Assembly (NCBI RefSeq): GCF_001550065.1
Contig: NZ_LRUB01000032.1
Coordinates: 7,501-71,500 of the forward strand
DNA from: Kordiimonas lipolytica
Lineage (GTDB): Bacteria; Pseudomonadota; Alphaproteobacteria; Sphingomonadales; Kordiimonadaceae
DNA: 64,000 nucleotides
Reading direction: 5' to 3'
A program made the translations under genes and the position numbers. The notes under the pieces were generated by a model that was not told the origin of the DNA, did not search any database, and saw only the letters and a list, made by a program, of their open reading frames with translations. Shown here piece by piece: positions 1 to 8,355 of the stretch (the first letter of the stretch is position 1; each line of letters starts with the position of its first letter).

Positions 1-1
1 C

Positions 2-328
2 CGAGGTATCAAGGCCGGAGTACGTGTCAAGCAAGGCCAGATTATCGGCTATGCTGGCGCGACCGGGCGGGTGACGGCTGCCCACCTGCACTATGAAGTG
101 CTTGTGAACGGTCGCCATGCGAACCCACTGACCCTGAAGTTGCCAACGGGCCGGAAGTTGGATAGCACCCAGTTGGCGGCATTCCAGAAAGTGCAAGCCA
201 CGCTCGCCTCAGATATTGACAAAATTCTGATGCAACAACAGATTTTACAGACCGCATCGGTCGACGCGGCTGACGTACCCGCCAGCGTGAGCGCCGAAGT
301 AGAGAGAGCGATAACCGCAGACAGATAA
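2..328 (+). CDS. M23 family metallopeptidase, C-terminal part (5' end outside window)
   Basis: The open frame enters from the left edge. It contains the end of a LytM/M23 fold: a G-x-x-V-x-x-G-Q-x-I-G-Y-x-G stretch followed by HLHYEV, the HxH zinc-ligand motif of these peptidoglycan endopeptidases. The remaining ~70 residues form a short hydrophilic tail after the typical NPL exit of the domain. The family cuts cell-wall peptide bridges in the periplasm or regulates amidases. The N-terminus (signal peptide, coiled coil or LysM, first zinc ligands) lies outside the window, so the exact subfamily cannot be named. The gene ends 40 bp before the next one on the same strand. Confidence 0.85.
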   Translation, partial: RGIKAGVRVKQGQIIGYAGATGRVTAAHLHYEVLVNGRHANPLTLKLPTGRKLDSTQLAAFQKVQATLASDIDKILMQQQILQTASVDAADVPASVSAEVERAITADR

Positions 329-368
329 CAAGGCTGTCACACGTATCGACGTTCAAGGGGGACCATTC

Positions 369-932
369 ATGAACAGGATTGCCGCCACCATTCTGGTGGC
401 CACAGCATTGACATTGTGCGGAACCGCAGACAATGCCGCGGCGGAAGACACACCCAAGCTGGAAACATTCAAAAAATGTGTCACCTTGAAGGATGATGTA
501 TCGCGCCTGGCCTGCTTCGACAAGGCCGCTGCCGGATTCGACTTTGAAAAGGCTTCAGCAAGCCTCAAAGAAGCGAAGAAGCTAAAAGAAGAAGCCAGAA
601 CTCTGAAGGAAGAGAAGCGCAAACTGGCCGAAGCAGAACAGCGGCGGAAAGAAGAGGTGGAGGCCATGCGTACCGAAGAATTCGGCAAAGCCGATGCCGA
701 GGTGCGAACCGTCGACCGGGTGGACACCACCATCAAACGCGTTATCGAGCCACGCGTTGGTGGCAAATATCTTGTTCTGAACAACGGCATGGTCTGGCAG
801 ATCACGGACGGTGGACGTACCGGGCCCATCAAGGAAGGCATGGCCGTGCATATTAATAAGACAACTTTTGGTGGCTATCTGCTGACAATAGAACTTGCCC
901 GCCGCACCTTCCGGGTCAAACGCGTCAACTAA
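369..932 (+). CDS. periplasmic protein of unknown function with central coiled coil
   Basis: 187 residues. It begins with a signal peptide (about residues 1-25, AAA/E cleavage region). The mature N-terminus has two cysteines in the pattern C-x8-RLACFD, seen in several small periplasmic families including VasI-like proteins. Residues ~55-105 are a Lys/Glu/Ala-rich coiled coil. The C-terminal ~65 residues look like a small beta domain (GKYLVLNNGMVWQ...GMAVHI...YLLTIE...RVKRV). I recognise the pattern as a recurrent proteobacterial hypothetical family but cannot give a function. The ATG at 369 follows AAGGGGGACC. The gene may be co-transcribed with the upstream M23 peptidase, which would fit a cell-envelope role. 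Confidence 0.75.
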   Translation: MNRIAATILVATALTLCGTADNAAAEDTPKLETFKKCVTLKDDVSRLACFDKAAAGFDFEKASASLKEAKKLKEEARTLKEEKRKLAEAEQRRKEEVEAMRTEEFGKADAEVRTVDRVDTTIKRVIEPRVGGKYLVLNNGMVWQITDGGRTGPIKEGMAVHINKTTFGGYLLTIELARRTFRVKRVN

Positions 933-1331
933 ACCGCAGCCAAGTACAAAAGCAAGGGAGCCTTCGCCGCGCTTCCTTGCTGGATGCTCAATCAACTTGT
1001 TGCAGGCAAGCCACATAAAGAAACGGTCGCGCCAGAAGCATCAAGGGCCATACGCGTCCACCAGTGCAATGATTCGCATGCCTTTCGGAAGGCTGCATGG
1101 CTTCTGCAACTGTCAACTCATAAAACCAGGGCGCTTCTGCCCAGCCGGTTCCAGGCTAGCCCCGACTGCAATTTGAAACTAAACACCTATGCTCATTGAG
1201 ATTTTCTCCTGAACTGCACCTGATGCCGTGAGAATTGCGGCCTCTCGAACAACTGCAACTGCAGCCAAGCTCACAGCTGCCTGAAAAGAAGCATCGCCCC
1301 CCGTATTCAACCGCCATCGCCACCATCTGAT

Positions 1332-1346
1332 GAGAAACGGTTTCTC
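1332..1346. promoter_or_regulatory. perfect 15-bp palindrome, possible operator
   Basis: GAGAAAC-G-GTTTCTC reads the same on both strands around a single central base. It lies about 300 bp upstream of the TBDR1 start in a region with no gene. The form would fit a dimeric repressor site, but no cognate regulator is adjacent. Confidence 0.3.
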
Positions 1347-1574
1347 CTAAACCCAACACTCGAAGAAAAACTTTCGCTCTAAACTAAATATTCTCAACTT
1401 TTGAGGGTTAAACCGGCAAAAATACAGCCACTGCGGCGTTCAGGGCACCCTATATAACCATGGTTTATGTCTGTGGCGCAAATGACACACCATTTTGCTA
1501 ATCCCAAAGTTCAGCTATCGGGAATATTAAACTTTTCTGTCATGCAGGGACAGATTCTGGCTACAGGATATTGG

Positions 1575-1590
1575 CGGAAAGTAATTTCCG
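1575..1590 (+). other. small hairpin in the TBDR1 leader
   Basis: CGGAAA-GTAA-TTTCCG, a perfect 6-bp stem with a 4-base loop, ends 48 bases before the GTG start of the receptor. It may stabilise the mRNA 5' end. No riboswitch consensus is recognised around it. Confidence 0.3.
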
Positions 1591-1638
1591 CATATTCCGA
1601 GTGCTTGGAAAGCAATAATACAGAAGAGGAAACGCAGA

Positions 1639-4551
1639 GTGTCTAAGGAACTCATGAAATTGCGCCGCTCCGCCCTTATGGGCAGCGCCGCAACACTGCT
1701 CGCCAGCTTCGCGCTGGGCGCAGGCGTAACCGGTGCTTCTGCACAAGATGCAGACTCCGATTTTGATATGGACCTGGAAGAAGTAACCGTAACTGGTTCG
1801 CGCATCGTACGTCGCGACCTGACGGCTCCTTCCCCAATTTCTACTGTTGGTGCTGAAGAATTCCAACTGACTGGTGCACAGAACGTTGAGCAGGTACTTG
1901 CTACTCTGCCACAAACGATCCCAGGCTTTGGTGGTTCTTCCAACAACCCAGGTGACGGTACTGCAACTGTTGACCTTCGTGGTCTCGGTTCTTTCCGTAC
2001 ACTGGTTCTGGTAAACGGCCGCCGTTACCTCCAGTCTCGTCAGTCTGGTACGGTTGACCTTAACACCATTCCTTCTACGCTGATCGAGCGTGTGGAAGTT
2101 GTGACCGGTGGTGCTTCCGCTGTTTACGGTTCCGACGCTATGTCCGGTGTTGTTAACTTCGTAATGAAAGACGACTACGAAGGTCTGGAAGTTTCCGGTC
2201 AGTACGACACCACTGTTCACGGCGATGCTGAGAAGTACAACATCGACGCTACAATGGGCGGTAACTTCGCTGACGGTCGCGGTAACGCTACCCTGTTCGT
2301 GAACTACGCTAAGCGTAAGTCTCTGATGCAAGGCGACCGTAAGTTCTCCACTTACGCTCTTGGCGAAGGCGGCGATCCAGACCGTCTGCCAGGTGAAGCA
2401 TATGGTGCAGGCACTGGCCTGGGTGGCTTCGGCTCCTCCGGTATCCCTGGCACTCGTACCTTCACTCGCCCAACTGTGAACCCAGGTACTGCTGGTGAAT
2501 ACCTCCTGGGCCGCTTCAACAGCGACGGTTCCGGTGCGCCTTACTCCGCAGCGTCTGACAGCTTCAACTACGCTCCAGACAACTTCCTGCAGCTCCCACA
2601 AGAGCGCTGGATGGCGTCTGCAATGGCACACTATCAGATCAACGACAGCGTTCGTATGTACACGGAAGCTACGTTCGTATCGAACAAAGTGCCGCAAGAG
2701 CTGGCTCCAACGCCTGCCTTCACCACTGTTGAAATCAACCCAGACAGCCCATTCTTCACTGCTGACGTGCAGGAAGCTTGGCGCAGCCTGCGTACGCTTG
2801 ATCCAAACGATCCTAACTCCGGCTGGGAAGACGAGAACGTCTTCGCATTCGTTGGCCGTCGTATGGTTGAAAACGGCCCACGTCAGGCTCTCGACACTCG
2901 TGATGCATTCCGCATTCTCGTTGGTTTCGATGGCGAAATCGGTGATGGCTGGTCCTACGATGTATCCTACAGCTACGCTCGCGTAGACAACTTCCAGTTC
3001 CTGAAAAATGACGTTTCTGCTTCCCGCTTCGTTCAAGCGATTGCAGTAACTGACGATGGTACTGCATGTCAGGATCCATCCGGCGGTTGTGTACCACTGA
3101 ACATCTTCGGTGCCGGCAACATCAGCCAGGAAGCTGTTGACTTCGTAAACATCTCCGCAACCAACGTAACTCAGATCGAAACCCAGAATATCCAGGGTAT
3201 CGTTTCCGGTACGCTCGGTGACTGGACTGGTGCTGGTGAAGTTGGTCTGGCAATCGGTGTTGAATACCGTAAAGACGAATCCGCGTTCACGCCTGATACC
3301 TTCCTGGCATCCGGTGACGTTCTCGGCTTTAACGCTGGTGAGCCAACTGTAGGTGGCTTTGACACTTACGAGGTGTTCGCTGAGATGGCTCTGCCACTCA
3401 TCACTGGTGCTCCAATGGCTGAAAACCTCGAAGCCAGCCTTGCTGCTCGTTACGCAGACTACTCCACTGCAGGTTCCGTATGGTCCTACGCTGGTGGTCT
3501 GACTTGGGCACCTGTAGCTGACATCAGCCTGCGTGCACAGTATCAGCGCGCGGTACGTGCTCCTAACGTACTTGAGCTGTTCCAAGGTAACGCAAACGGC
3601 TTCCCAGGCGCATCTGACCCATGTTCCGATGCAACGGCCAGCCCATCTGCTACCCTGATCTCGCTTTGTGAAGCAACTGGCGTTCCTGCTGGTCAGACTG
3701 GTAACTTCACCCAAGCAAACGGCCAGATCGAAGGTATCTTCGGTGGTAACCCTGACCTCTTCGAGGAAAGCGCTGACACCTACACCTTCGGTGCTGTGAT
3801 CACGCCAGAAGCCATCCCTGGCTTCACCATGACGGTTGACTACTACGACATCACGATCGATGACGCTATCTCCACCCTGGGTGGCGGCGTTAACAACATC
3901 CTGGACATCTGTTACAACACTGTTCAGGACCTGAACTCGATCTATTGTCAGGCAGTTACTCGTCGCCTTGACGGTAACGTTGACACTGTGTTTGCCGGTA
4001 ACGCAAACATCGGTCAGATCAAGACTTCTGGTGTTGACCTCCAGATGTCCTACGGCATGGATGTTGACTTCGGCTTCTTCGAAGGCGGTTCTTCCATCGA
4101 CTTCAACTTTGTTGGTACGCATGTAATCAACAACGAAGTTACACCTGACCTGTTCGTAGGTACGGTAAACGATTGTGAAGGCACCTATGGTAACACCTGT
4201 GGCGAGCCTGATCCTCAGTACCGCTTCAACCTGCGTACGACGATGACGAACGGCCCACTTCAGCTCTCGCTGAACTGGCGTTGGCTCGACAGCGTTGAAG
4301 ACGACCAGATCAAAAACGCGGGCCTGACTCGCGCTGATCTGCCAGTTCCAACGCTGAAAGCTGAGAACTACTTCGATCTGTCCTTCACGTACGACGTGAA
4401 CGAGAACCTGCAGATGTACGGTGGTGCTCGCAACATCTTCAACAACAAGCCTACGTTTGTTGGTGACAGCCAAGAGCAAGCAAACACCTTCCCAGAAACT
4501 TACGACGCAATCGGTACGCGCGTATTCCTGGGTGCACGTGTGCGCTTCTAA
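1639..4551 (+). CDS. TonB-dependent outer-membrane receptor (TBDR1)
   Basis: 970 residues. Signal peptide ~1-35 (GASA/QDADS), then an acidic stretch and a TonB-box/plug entry (LEEVTVTGSR). The plug domain (~50-175) has the usual ...TVDLRGLG...RTLVLVNGRR... and ...IERVEVVTGGASAVYGSDAMSGVVN... blocks. The rest is a long beta barrel ending GTRVFLGARVRF with the terminal Phe typical of outer-membrane proteins. Such receptors import scarce substrates (siderophores, peptides, glycans) using TonB/ExbBD energy. There is no carboxypeptidase-like N-terminal extension, so it is not SusC-like; the substrate cannot be read from sequence. The GTG start at 1639 follows GAGG; ATG at 1654 is an alternative. 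Codon choice (GGT, GCT, GTT, CGT, CCA) differs strongly from neighbouring genes, suggesting very high expression or different ancestry. Confidence 0.95.
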   Translation: MSKELMKLRRSALMGSAATLLASFALGAGVTGASAQDADSDFDMDLEEVTVTGSRIVRRDLTAPSPISTVGAEEFQLTGAQNVEQVLATLPQTIPGFGGSSNNPGDGTATVDLRGLGSFRTLVLVNGRRYLQSRQSGTVDLNTIPSTLIERVEVVTGGASAVYGSDAMSGVVNFVMKDDYEGLEVSGQYDTTVHGDAEKYNIDATMGGNFADGRGNATLFVNYAKRKSLMQGDRKFSTYALGEGGDPDRLPGEAYGAGTGLGGFGSSGIPGTRTFTRPTVNPGTAGEYLLGRFNSDGSGAPYSAASDSFNYAPDNFLQLPQERWMASAMAHYQINDSVRMYTEATFVSNKVPQELAPTPAFTTVEINPDSPFFTADVQEAWRSLRTLDPNDPNSGWEDENVFAFVGRRMVENGPRQALDTRDAFRILVGFDGEIGDGWSYDVSYSYARVDNFQFLKNDVSASRFVQAIAVTDDGTACQDPSGGCVPLNIFGAGNISQEAVDFVNISATNVTQIETQNIQGIVSGTLGDWTGAGEVGLAIGVEYRKDESAFTPDTFLASGDVLGFNAGEPTVGGFDTYEVFAEMALPLITGAPMAENLEASLAARYADYSTAGSVWSYAGGLTWAPVADISLRAQYQRAVRAPNVLELFQGNANGFPGASDPCSDATASPSATLISLCEATGVPAGQTGNFTQANGQIEGIFGGNPDLFEESADTYTFGAVITPEAIPGFTMTVDYYDITIDDAISTLGGGVNNILDICYNTVQDLNSIYCQAVTRRLDGNVDTVFAGNANIGQIKTSGVDLQMSYGMDVDFGFFEGGSSIDFNFVGTHVINNEVTPDLFVGTVNDCEGTYGNTCGEPDPQYRFNLRTTMTNGPLQLSLNWRWLDSVEDDQIKNAGLTRADLPVPTLKAENYFDLSFTYDVNENLQMYGGARNIFNNKPTFVGDSQEQANTFPETYDAIGTRVFLGARVRF

Positions 4552-4577
4552 GCCATCGGCTTAATCAGAACACGGGA

Positions 4578-4608
4578 GCGGCGGGCATTGCCCGCCGCTT
4601 TCTTTTTT
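4578..4608 (+). terminator. rho-independent terminator of TBDR1
   Basis: GCGGCGGGC-ATT-GCCCGCCGC, a perfect 9-bp G/C stem, followed by TTTCTTTTTT, 27 bases after the stop codon of TBDR1. Confidence 0.9.
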
Positions 4609-4706
4609 GGCCATAGGAAATAGCCGGGCCAGCATTGACCGGGCAGCAAGACAGGATGCCCTGTAGTGGCTGCTACTTTTCTGATGTCATTGATGAAATT
4701 TTCGGC

Positions 4707-5630
4707 TCAACGGCGCCCAGCAAATTGCCAGCCAAGAAGCGCCTGGTCCGCGCCAACGTGAAACGGCTCATAGGAAACATCCCGCAAACCAGCTTCTGCC
4801 ATGATCTGCCGCAGATCTGCCGCATCATTTTCGGCCAAAGCCGCATCGCCAAGTTGTCGCATGCGTTCCTGCTCGGCCTCAAGCCGGCGACGCATATCTG
4901 TTGCACCTTCAGCGCGAACGATCAGGTCAAGGTCCTGACGCGTCAACAGCTGCCTGACAGCCGCGAATATCTCTGCCGTGATCCGAGGCAACTGGTTGTC
5001 ATAAAGCTGGAGCAGGCGCCTACCCTCAGCCTCCAATTGCTCCATTCGGACCGTACCGGCCAAAAGCCCCTGAATACAGTCCACCAGCCCACCAGCCTGA
5101 AGCAGTGTGTCAATTTCATTCACTTGCGCCACATTCGGCGCCACCAAAGCCCCTGACTTATGGTGAACCAGCAACTGGAATGTGCCACTCGGCTTAAGTA
5201 CACGGGCAAGTTCGGCAACCGCCGACACAGGCGGCGCATATTCAAAGCCGAACTGGGATACAACACCATCAAAAGACTGATCGGAAAACGGCAAATCACA
5301 GATATCAACCTGCCCCTCGAACTCGATCAACCGGATCAGGTCCCCATATTCCTTCAGGAAGATTTCAGGCCGGATGTCAGCCAGATCGACAGCCTTCACT
5401 GATATGTCCTGGCCCAGCTCAACGGCCGCCTCGACAAGACGTAACGCAACTGCCCCGTTCCCAGTGGCAAGATCAAGAATCTGTCCCCCGTCCGGCGTAC
5501 CGGAAACAAACGTCCGCCAGAAGTCGAAGATGGCTTTTTGGTCATCATCCTGCTGGCCCGGGCGCACAATACAGCTATCCAGCCGGTTGGCATGCCAATA
5601 GGTGGTCCAGGCTGTTTCCCCGGCCGCCAT
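4707..5630 (-). CDS. class I SAM-dependent methyltransferase
   Basis: 307 residues. The Rossmann-fold motif I is ILDLATGNGAVALRL (~residues 50-65), followed by motif II-like VKAVDLAD and a Q-F-G-F-E-Y-A region corresponding to motif IV/V. The ~100-residue C-terminus is helical and rich in charged residues. The methyl acceptor is unknown. The ATG overlaps the stop of the upstream TPR-sulfotransferase as TGATG (5632-5628), so the two are translationally coupled and probably act on the same substrate. No terminator is visible between them. It belongs to the group of modification enzymes lying between the two TonB-dependent receptors. Confidence 0.85.
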   Translation of the reverse strand: MAAGETAWTTYWHANRLDSCIVRPGQQDDDQKAIFDFWRTFVSGTPDGGQILDLATGNGAVALRLVEAAVELGQDISVKAVDLADIRPEIFLKEYGDLIRLIEFEGQVDICDLPFSDQSFDGVVSQFGFEYAPPVSAVAELARVLKPSGTFQLLVHHKSGALVAPNVAQVNEIDTLLQAGGLVDCIQGLLAGTVRMEQLEAEGRRLLQLYDNQLPRITAEIFAAVRQLLTRQDLDLIVRAEGATDMRRRLEAEQERMRQLGDAALAENDAADLRQIMAEAGLRDVSYEPFHVGADQALLGWQFAGRR

Positions 5631-7492
5631 CAGGAAAGCACTCCATAGCGCTTCAGCGCTGCCTCAAGCGGTTCCAGTTGCTGGGCATAGTACCGCCAAC
5701 GCCCGATGCCTTCCTTGTTCAAAGGCTTCCTGACCTGCAGCTCGCTGAAGGTGAAGCTGGTGCCCTTGCTCTTGTGGAACTCAAGGCAGCCGGCGTGCCA
5801 ATCAAGGCCGCAGAAGTCTGCAATGGCTTTGGTGTGGGTTGCGGGATCGTCCACCAGGTCTTCATAGACTACTTCCAGCACACGGTCAGGGAACGCGGCC
5901 TTCCAGTGATCTTTAAGCCGCATGTTTTCGGCATAGAAATGCGCCAGCCAATCCAGGTCAACGGCATAGCCATGCGCTTCCGGAAACAGGCGGCTGTATA
6001 TGGACAGGCACACGTCCCTTGGGTCCCTCCGCATGTAGATGACGCGCGCATCAGGGAACATCTGACAGATCAACCCCACATGACGGAAATTGTGGGGCAT
6101 CTTGTCGGTTACAACGGGCAGCGTATGGGGCGTTTTCTGCCAATAGGACTCAGCCATGTCCGCCAAACTGTCCGGACCGATCTCGGTTGGGCACACGATA
6201 CGGCCTTGCGCCAGGTCCCAATAATATTGGGCGGCTACAAATTCGACTGCCTCGTTTTCACCTCCAGCCTCCACGCCATCAAGGCATGACAAAATCTTTT
6301 CAACTAGTGTTGTGCCGGACCTCGGCATACCCAGAATGAAGACAGGCCTGCGCCCCTCCTGCGCAGGCGCTTCAGCATAATTTCCGCCTTTTGGGAACCG
6401 TGCGATAATCTTGTCGTGCTCCGCGACGGTTGCTTCCTTGTCGTAGGAACAGTCTCGCGTCGCCAGGAATGCCTTATGTTTGAGGTTTCCTCGGTCGAAA
6501 GCCTCAAACGCTTCCCCAAAACGGCCAAGTTTCTCGTAAGCTCGCCCTGCCGTCAGCTCGAGCATGATACGGTCCCATTCCGTAGCCCGCGCATCGCCAA
6601 CCAGGCCCACGCAGGTATCGGCAAGGTCTGCCAGCTTGTCGGTAGGCGAAACCTCAAATTTCAGTTGCCAGGCTTGGCCAAACGCGGGGCGGCGTTCGAT
6701 TGCCATATCGGCAAACTTCCTCACACGCGCCTTATCGCCCTCAAGACGTGCGCACTTGGCCGCAAGGTGATGGGCTTCAGCCCGGTCAATCCCGCCATCT
6801 ATGGCTTTTTCAAGCTCAGCTTGAGCGGCCTCAGGCTTTCGTGCGGTCAGCAAAAGGTCTGCGAGACGCAGATAGTCCTCCGCTGATGGCTCTTTTTTCG
6901 TCATATAGGTTCTGAAGGAGGCGATCGCATCGTCATAATCTCGCAGAAAGCCGGATGCCTTTGCATGCTCGAACCACACAACGGGATCATCCGGATTTTC
7001 ATCCGTCAGGGCAGCCAGTGTTTTAGCTGCCCCGCGCCAATTGCCTGTTGCCCCGAGCGCCTTGGCTTTCAGGATACGCACCTTGGGACTCTGGTCACCC
7101 GAACGGTCCAGACAGTTGTAGGCTTGACCCGCCAAGCCCAACTCCACCATCTTGGTACAGATGGGAATAAGAAAATAGATGTTGTTGCCTGCAAGCGCCG
7201 CAGCCCGCAGAAGCGCGCCCTTGGCATCTTCTGTCTGGCCTACCTTGGCCAGGCAAAGCGCCAAATTGAACTGGAATTCAGGCACGCTGGGCAGTTGCCG
7301 GGCTGCACTCGCCAGATGGGATAGCGCTTCGGCATCCTTGTTCTGCTGCATGAGCACGGTACCCAGGCCGTAATCGGCGTCGGCATGCCCGGGAGACACC
7401 GACAGCGCCTTCCGGTAGAAGGTTACCGCATCGTCGAGCCGACCAGCCCGGTGGTGCCCTTCTGCCTGGTCAAGTAGGCGATCGATCGTCAA
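5630..7492 (-). CDS. TPR-repeat sulfotransferase
   Basis: 620 residues in two parts. Residues ~1-340 are tetratricopeptide repeats (AVTFYRKALSVSPGHADADYGLG and similar 34-residue units). Residues ~380-620 are a sulfotransferase domain: the 5'-phosphosulfate loop is FILGMPRSGTTLVEKIL (PRSGTT at 390-395) and the 3'-phosphate motif is VIYMRRDPRDVCLSIYSRLF. The family transfers sulfate from PAPS to a hydroxyl or tyrosine; the TPR arm normally binds a protein or peptide partner. No signal peptide, so cytoplasmic. This architecture is common beside TonB-dependent receptors in alphaproteobacteria, but its acceptor is not established. It is the first gene of the leftward pair with the methyltransferase and divergent from a 2OG-Fe(II) oxygenase (140 bp between starts). 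Confidence 0.92.
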   Translation of the reverse strand: MTIDRLLDQAEGHHRAGRLDDAVTFYRKALSVSPGHADADYGLGTVLMQQNKDAEALSHLASAARQLPSVPEFQFNLALCLAKVGQTEDAKGALLRAAALAGNNIYFLIPICTKMVELGLAGQAYNCLDRSGDQSPKVRILKAKALGATGNWRGAAKTLAALTDENPDDPVVWFEHAKASGFLRDYDDAIASFRTYMTKKEPSAEDYLRLADLLLTARKPEAAQAELEKAIDGGIDRAEAHHLAAKCARLEGDKARVRKFADMAIERRPAFGQAWQLKFEVSPTDKLADLADTCVGLVGDARATEWDRIMLELTAGRAYEKLGRFGEAFEAFDRGNLKHKAFLATRDCSYDKEATVAEHDKIIARFPKGGNYAEAPAQEGRRPVFILGMPRSGTTLVEKILSCLDGVEAGGENEAVEFVAAQYYWDLAQGRIVCPTEIGPDSLADMAESYWQKTPHTLPVVTDKMPHNFRHVGLICQMFPDARVIYMRRDPRDVCLSIYSRLFPEAHGYAVDLDWLAHFYAENMRLKDHWKAAFPDRVLEVVYEDLVDDPATHTKAIADFCGLDWHAGCLEFHKSKGTSFTFSELQVRKPLNKEGIGRWRYYAQQLEPLEAALKRYGVLS

Positions 7493-7632
7493 AAGATTCT
7501 CCCTTAGCCAAATCGTCCCATTGACTGCCTGCTTCCTTTTGTCGCCAGGAAAGTCATCGGCAAGCCCGCCTTCGCCTTTTACAATGGGCCGCCATAAGTT
7601 AAAAGACCTGTAGTCACCAGAGAGGGAAAAGA

Positions 7633-8352
7633 GTGGATATGTCGGACTTTTCGCTGAACAGCCAACTTGATGTAGACGAACTGGCTAAGAACTATGCTCG
7701 GAAAAAACGCCTGCATATTCCCAACATCCTGACCGATGAGAGCGCCACCAAAATTGCGTCCTGTCTGGAGACGCAGGTGCCCTGGGGCTTTGCCTACAAT
7801 AACGGGGAAAGCCAGTTCCTGCGCGCCGAAGAAATGCAGCGCATGTCACCGCAGGAGCAGCAACAACTCCTGAAGGCGCTTTACGACCGGGCGCGGACCG
7901 GGTTCCAGTACGCCTATAACTGCTATCCTATTCTGGACGCTTATATGAACGGCTGGGGCCAGGTGCCGCTTCTGGACCGCCTTCTGGAGTTCATCAATTC
8001 AGAAGAAGTGCTGGAATTTATGCGCACGCTCACCGGCCGTCCCGAAATCATCAAGGGCGACGCCCAGGCCACGCGCTACGGCCCAGGCCAGTTCCTGAAG
8101 TTCCATACAGACAATGTGACCGAAGAATTTCGCGTGGCTGCCTTTGTCCTGAATTTCACCCGCGACTGGGACCCGGATTTCGGCGGCTACCTGCAGTTCT
8201 ACGACCAGAATTGGGACATTGAAGAGGCATTCCTGCCGCGCTTCAATGCGCTCAATATCTTCACCGTGCCGCAGAATCATGCGGTCAGCTATGTAGCGAA
8301 CTATGCCACCAAGCAGCGCTACGCCATCACTGGCTGGTTCAGGTACAAATAG
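7633..8352 (+). CDS. 2-oxoglutarate/Fe(II)-dependent oxygenase (prolyl-hydroxylase-like)
   Basis: 239 residues, a compact double-stranded beta-helix enzyme. The iron triad is visible as H158-x-D160 (KFHTDN) and H216 (PQNHAVSYV); R229 (QRYAITGWFRY) is placed to bind 2-oxoglutarate. The order and spacing fit the SM-20/EGL-9/prolyl 4-hydroxylase group, which hydroxylates protein or peptide side chains. GTG at 7633 is favoured because AGAGGG lies 6 bases upstream; ATG at 7639 is also possible. It converges on the TPR-2OG oxygenase gene with only 3 bp between stop codons and is divergent from the TPR-sulfotransferase. The substrate is unknown. Confidence 0.9.
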   Translation: MDMSDFSLNSQLDVDELAKNYARKKRLHIPNILTDESATKIASCLETQVPWGFAYNNGESQFLRAEEMQRMSPQEQQQLLKALYDRARTGFQYAYNCYPILDAYMNGWGQVPLLDRLLEFINSEEVLEFMRTLTGRPEIIKGDAQATRYGPGQFLKFHTDNVTEEFRVAAFVLNFTRDWDPDFGGYLQFYDQNWDIEEAFLPRFNALNIFTVPQNHAVSYVANYATKQRYAITGWFRYK

Positions 8353-8355
8353 GGC

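Larger units (their letters stand above)
933..1638. other. 706-bp intergenic region, leader of TBDR1
   Basis: No convincing gene. Visible structure: a stem AGCAAGGG/(T)TCCTTGCT near 950-981 without a U tract, a 15-bp perfect palindrome at 1332-1346, a 10-bp palindrome AACCATGGTT at 1456-1465 inside an A/T-rich patch, and a hairpin at 1575-1590 in the putative 5' UTR of the receptor. The last ~300 bp are markedly more A/T-rich than the flanking genes, as expected for a regulatory region. I could not fix a promoter with confidence. Confidence 0.5.

Noticed and set aside
895..1199. Small open frames in the gap after the first periplasmic gene
   Set aside because: No RBS, no domain or membrane character, and codon use unlike the neighbours.
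1561..4479. 972-codon open frame on the strand opposite TBDR1
   Set aside because: It is in exact codon register with the receptor; its lack of stops follows from the near absence of TTA, CTA and TCA codons in the receptor. The translation looks like no protein family.
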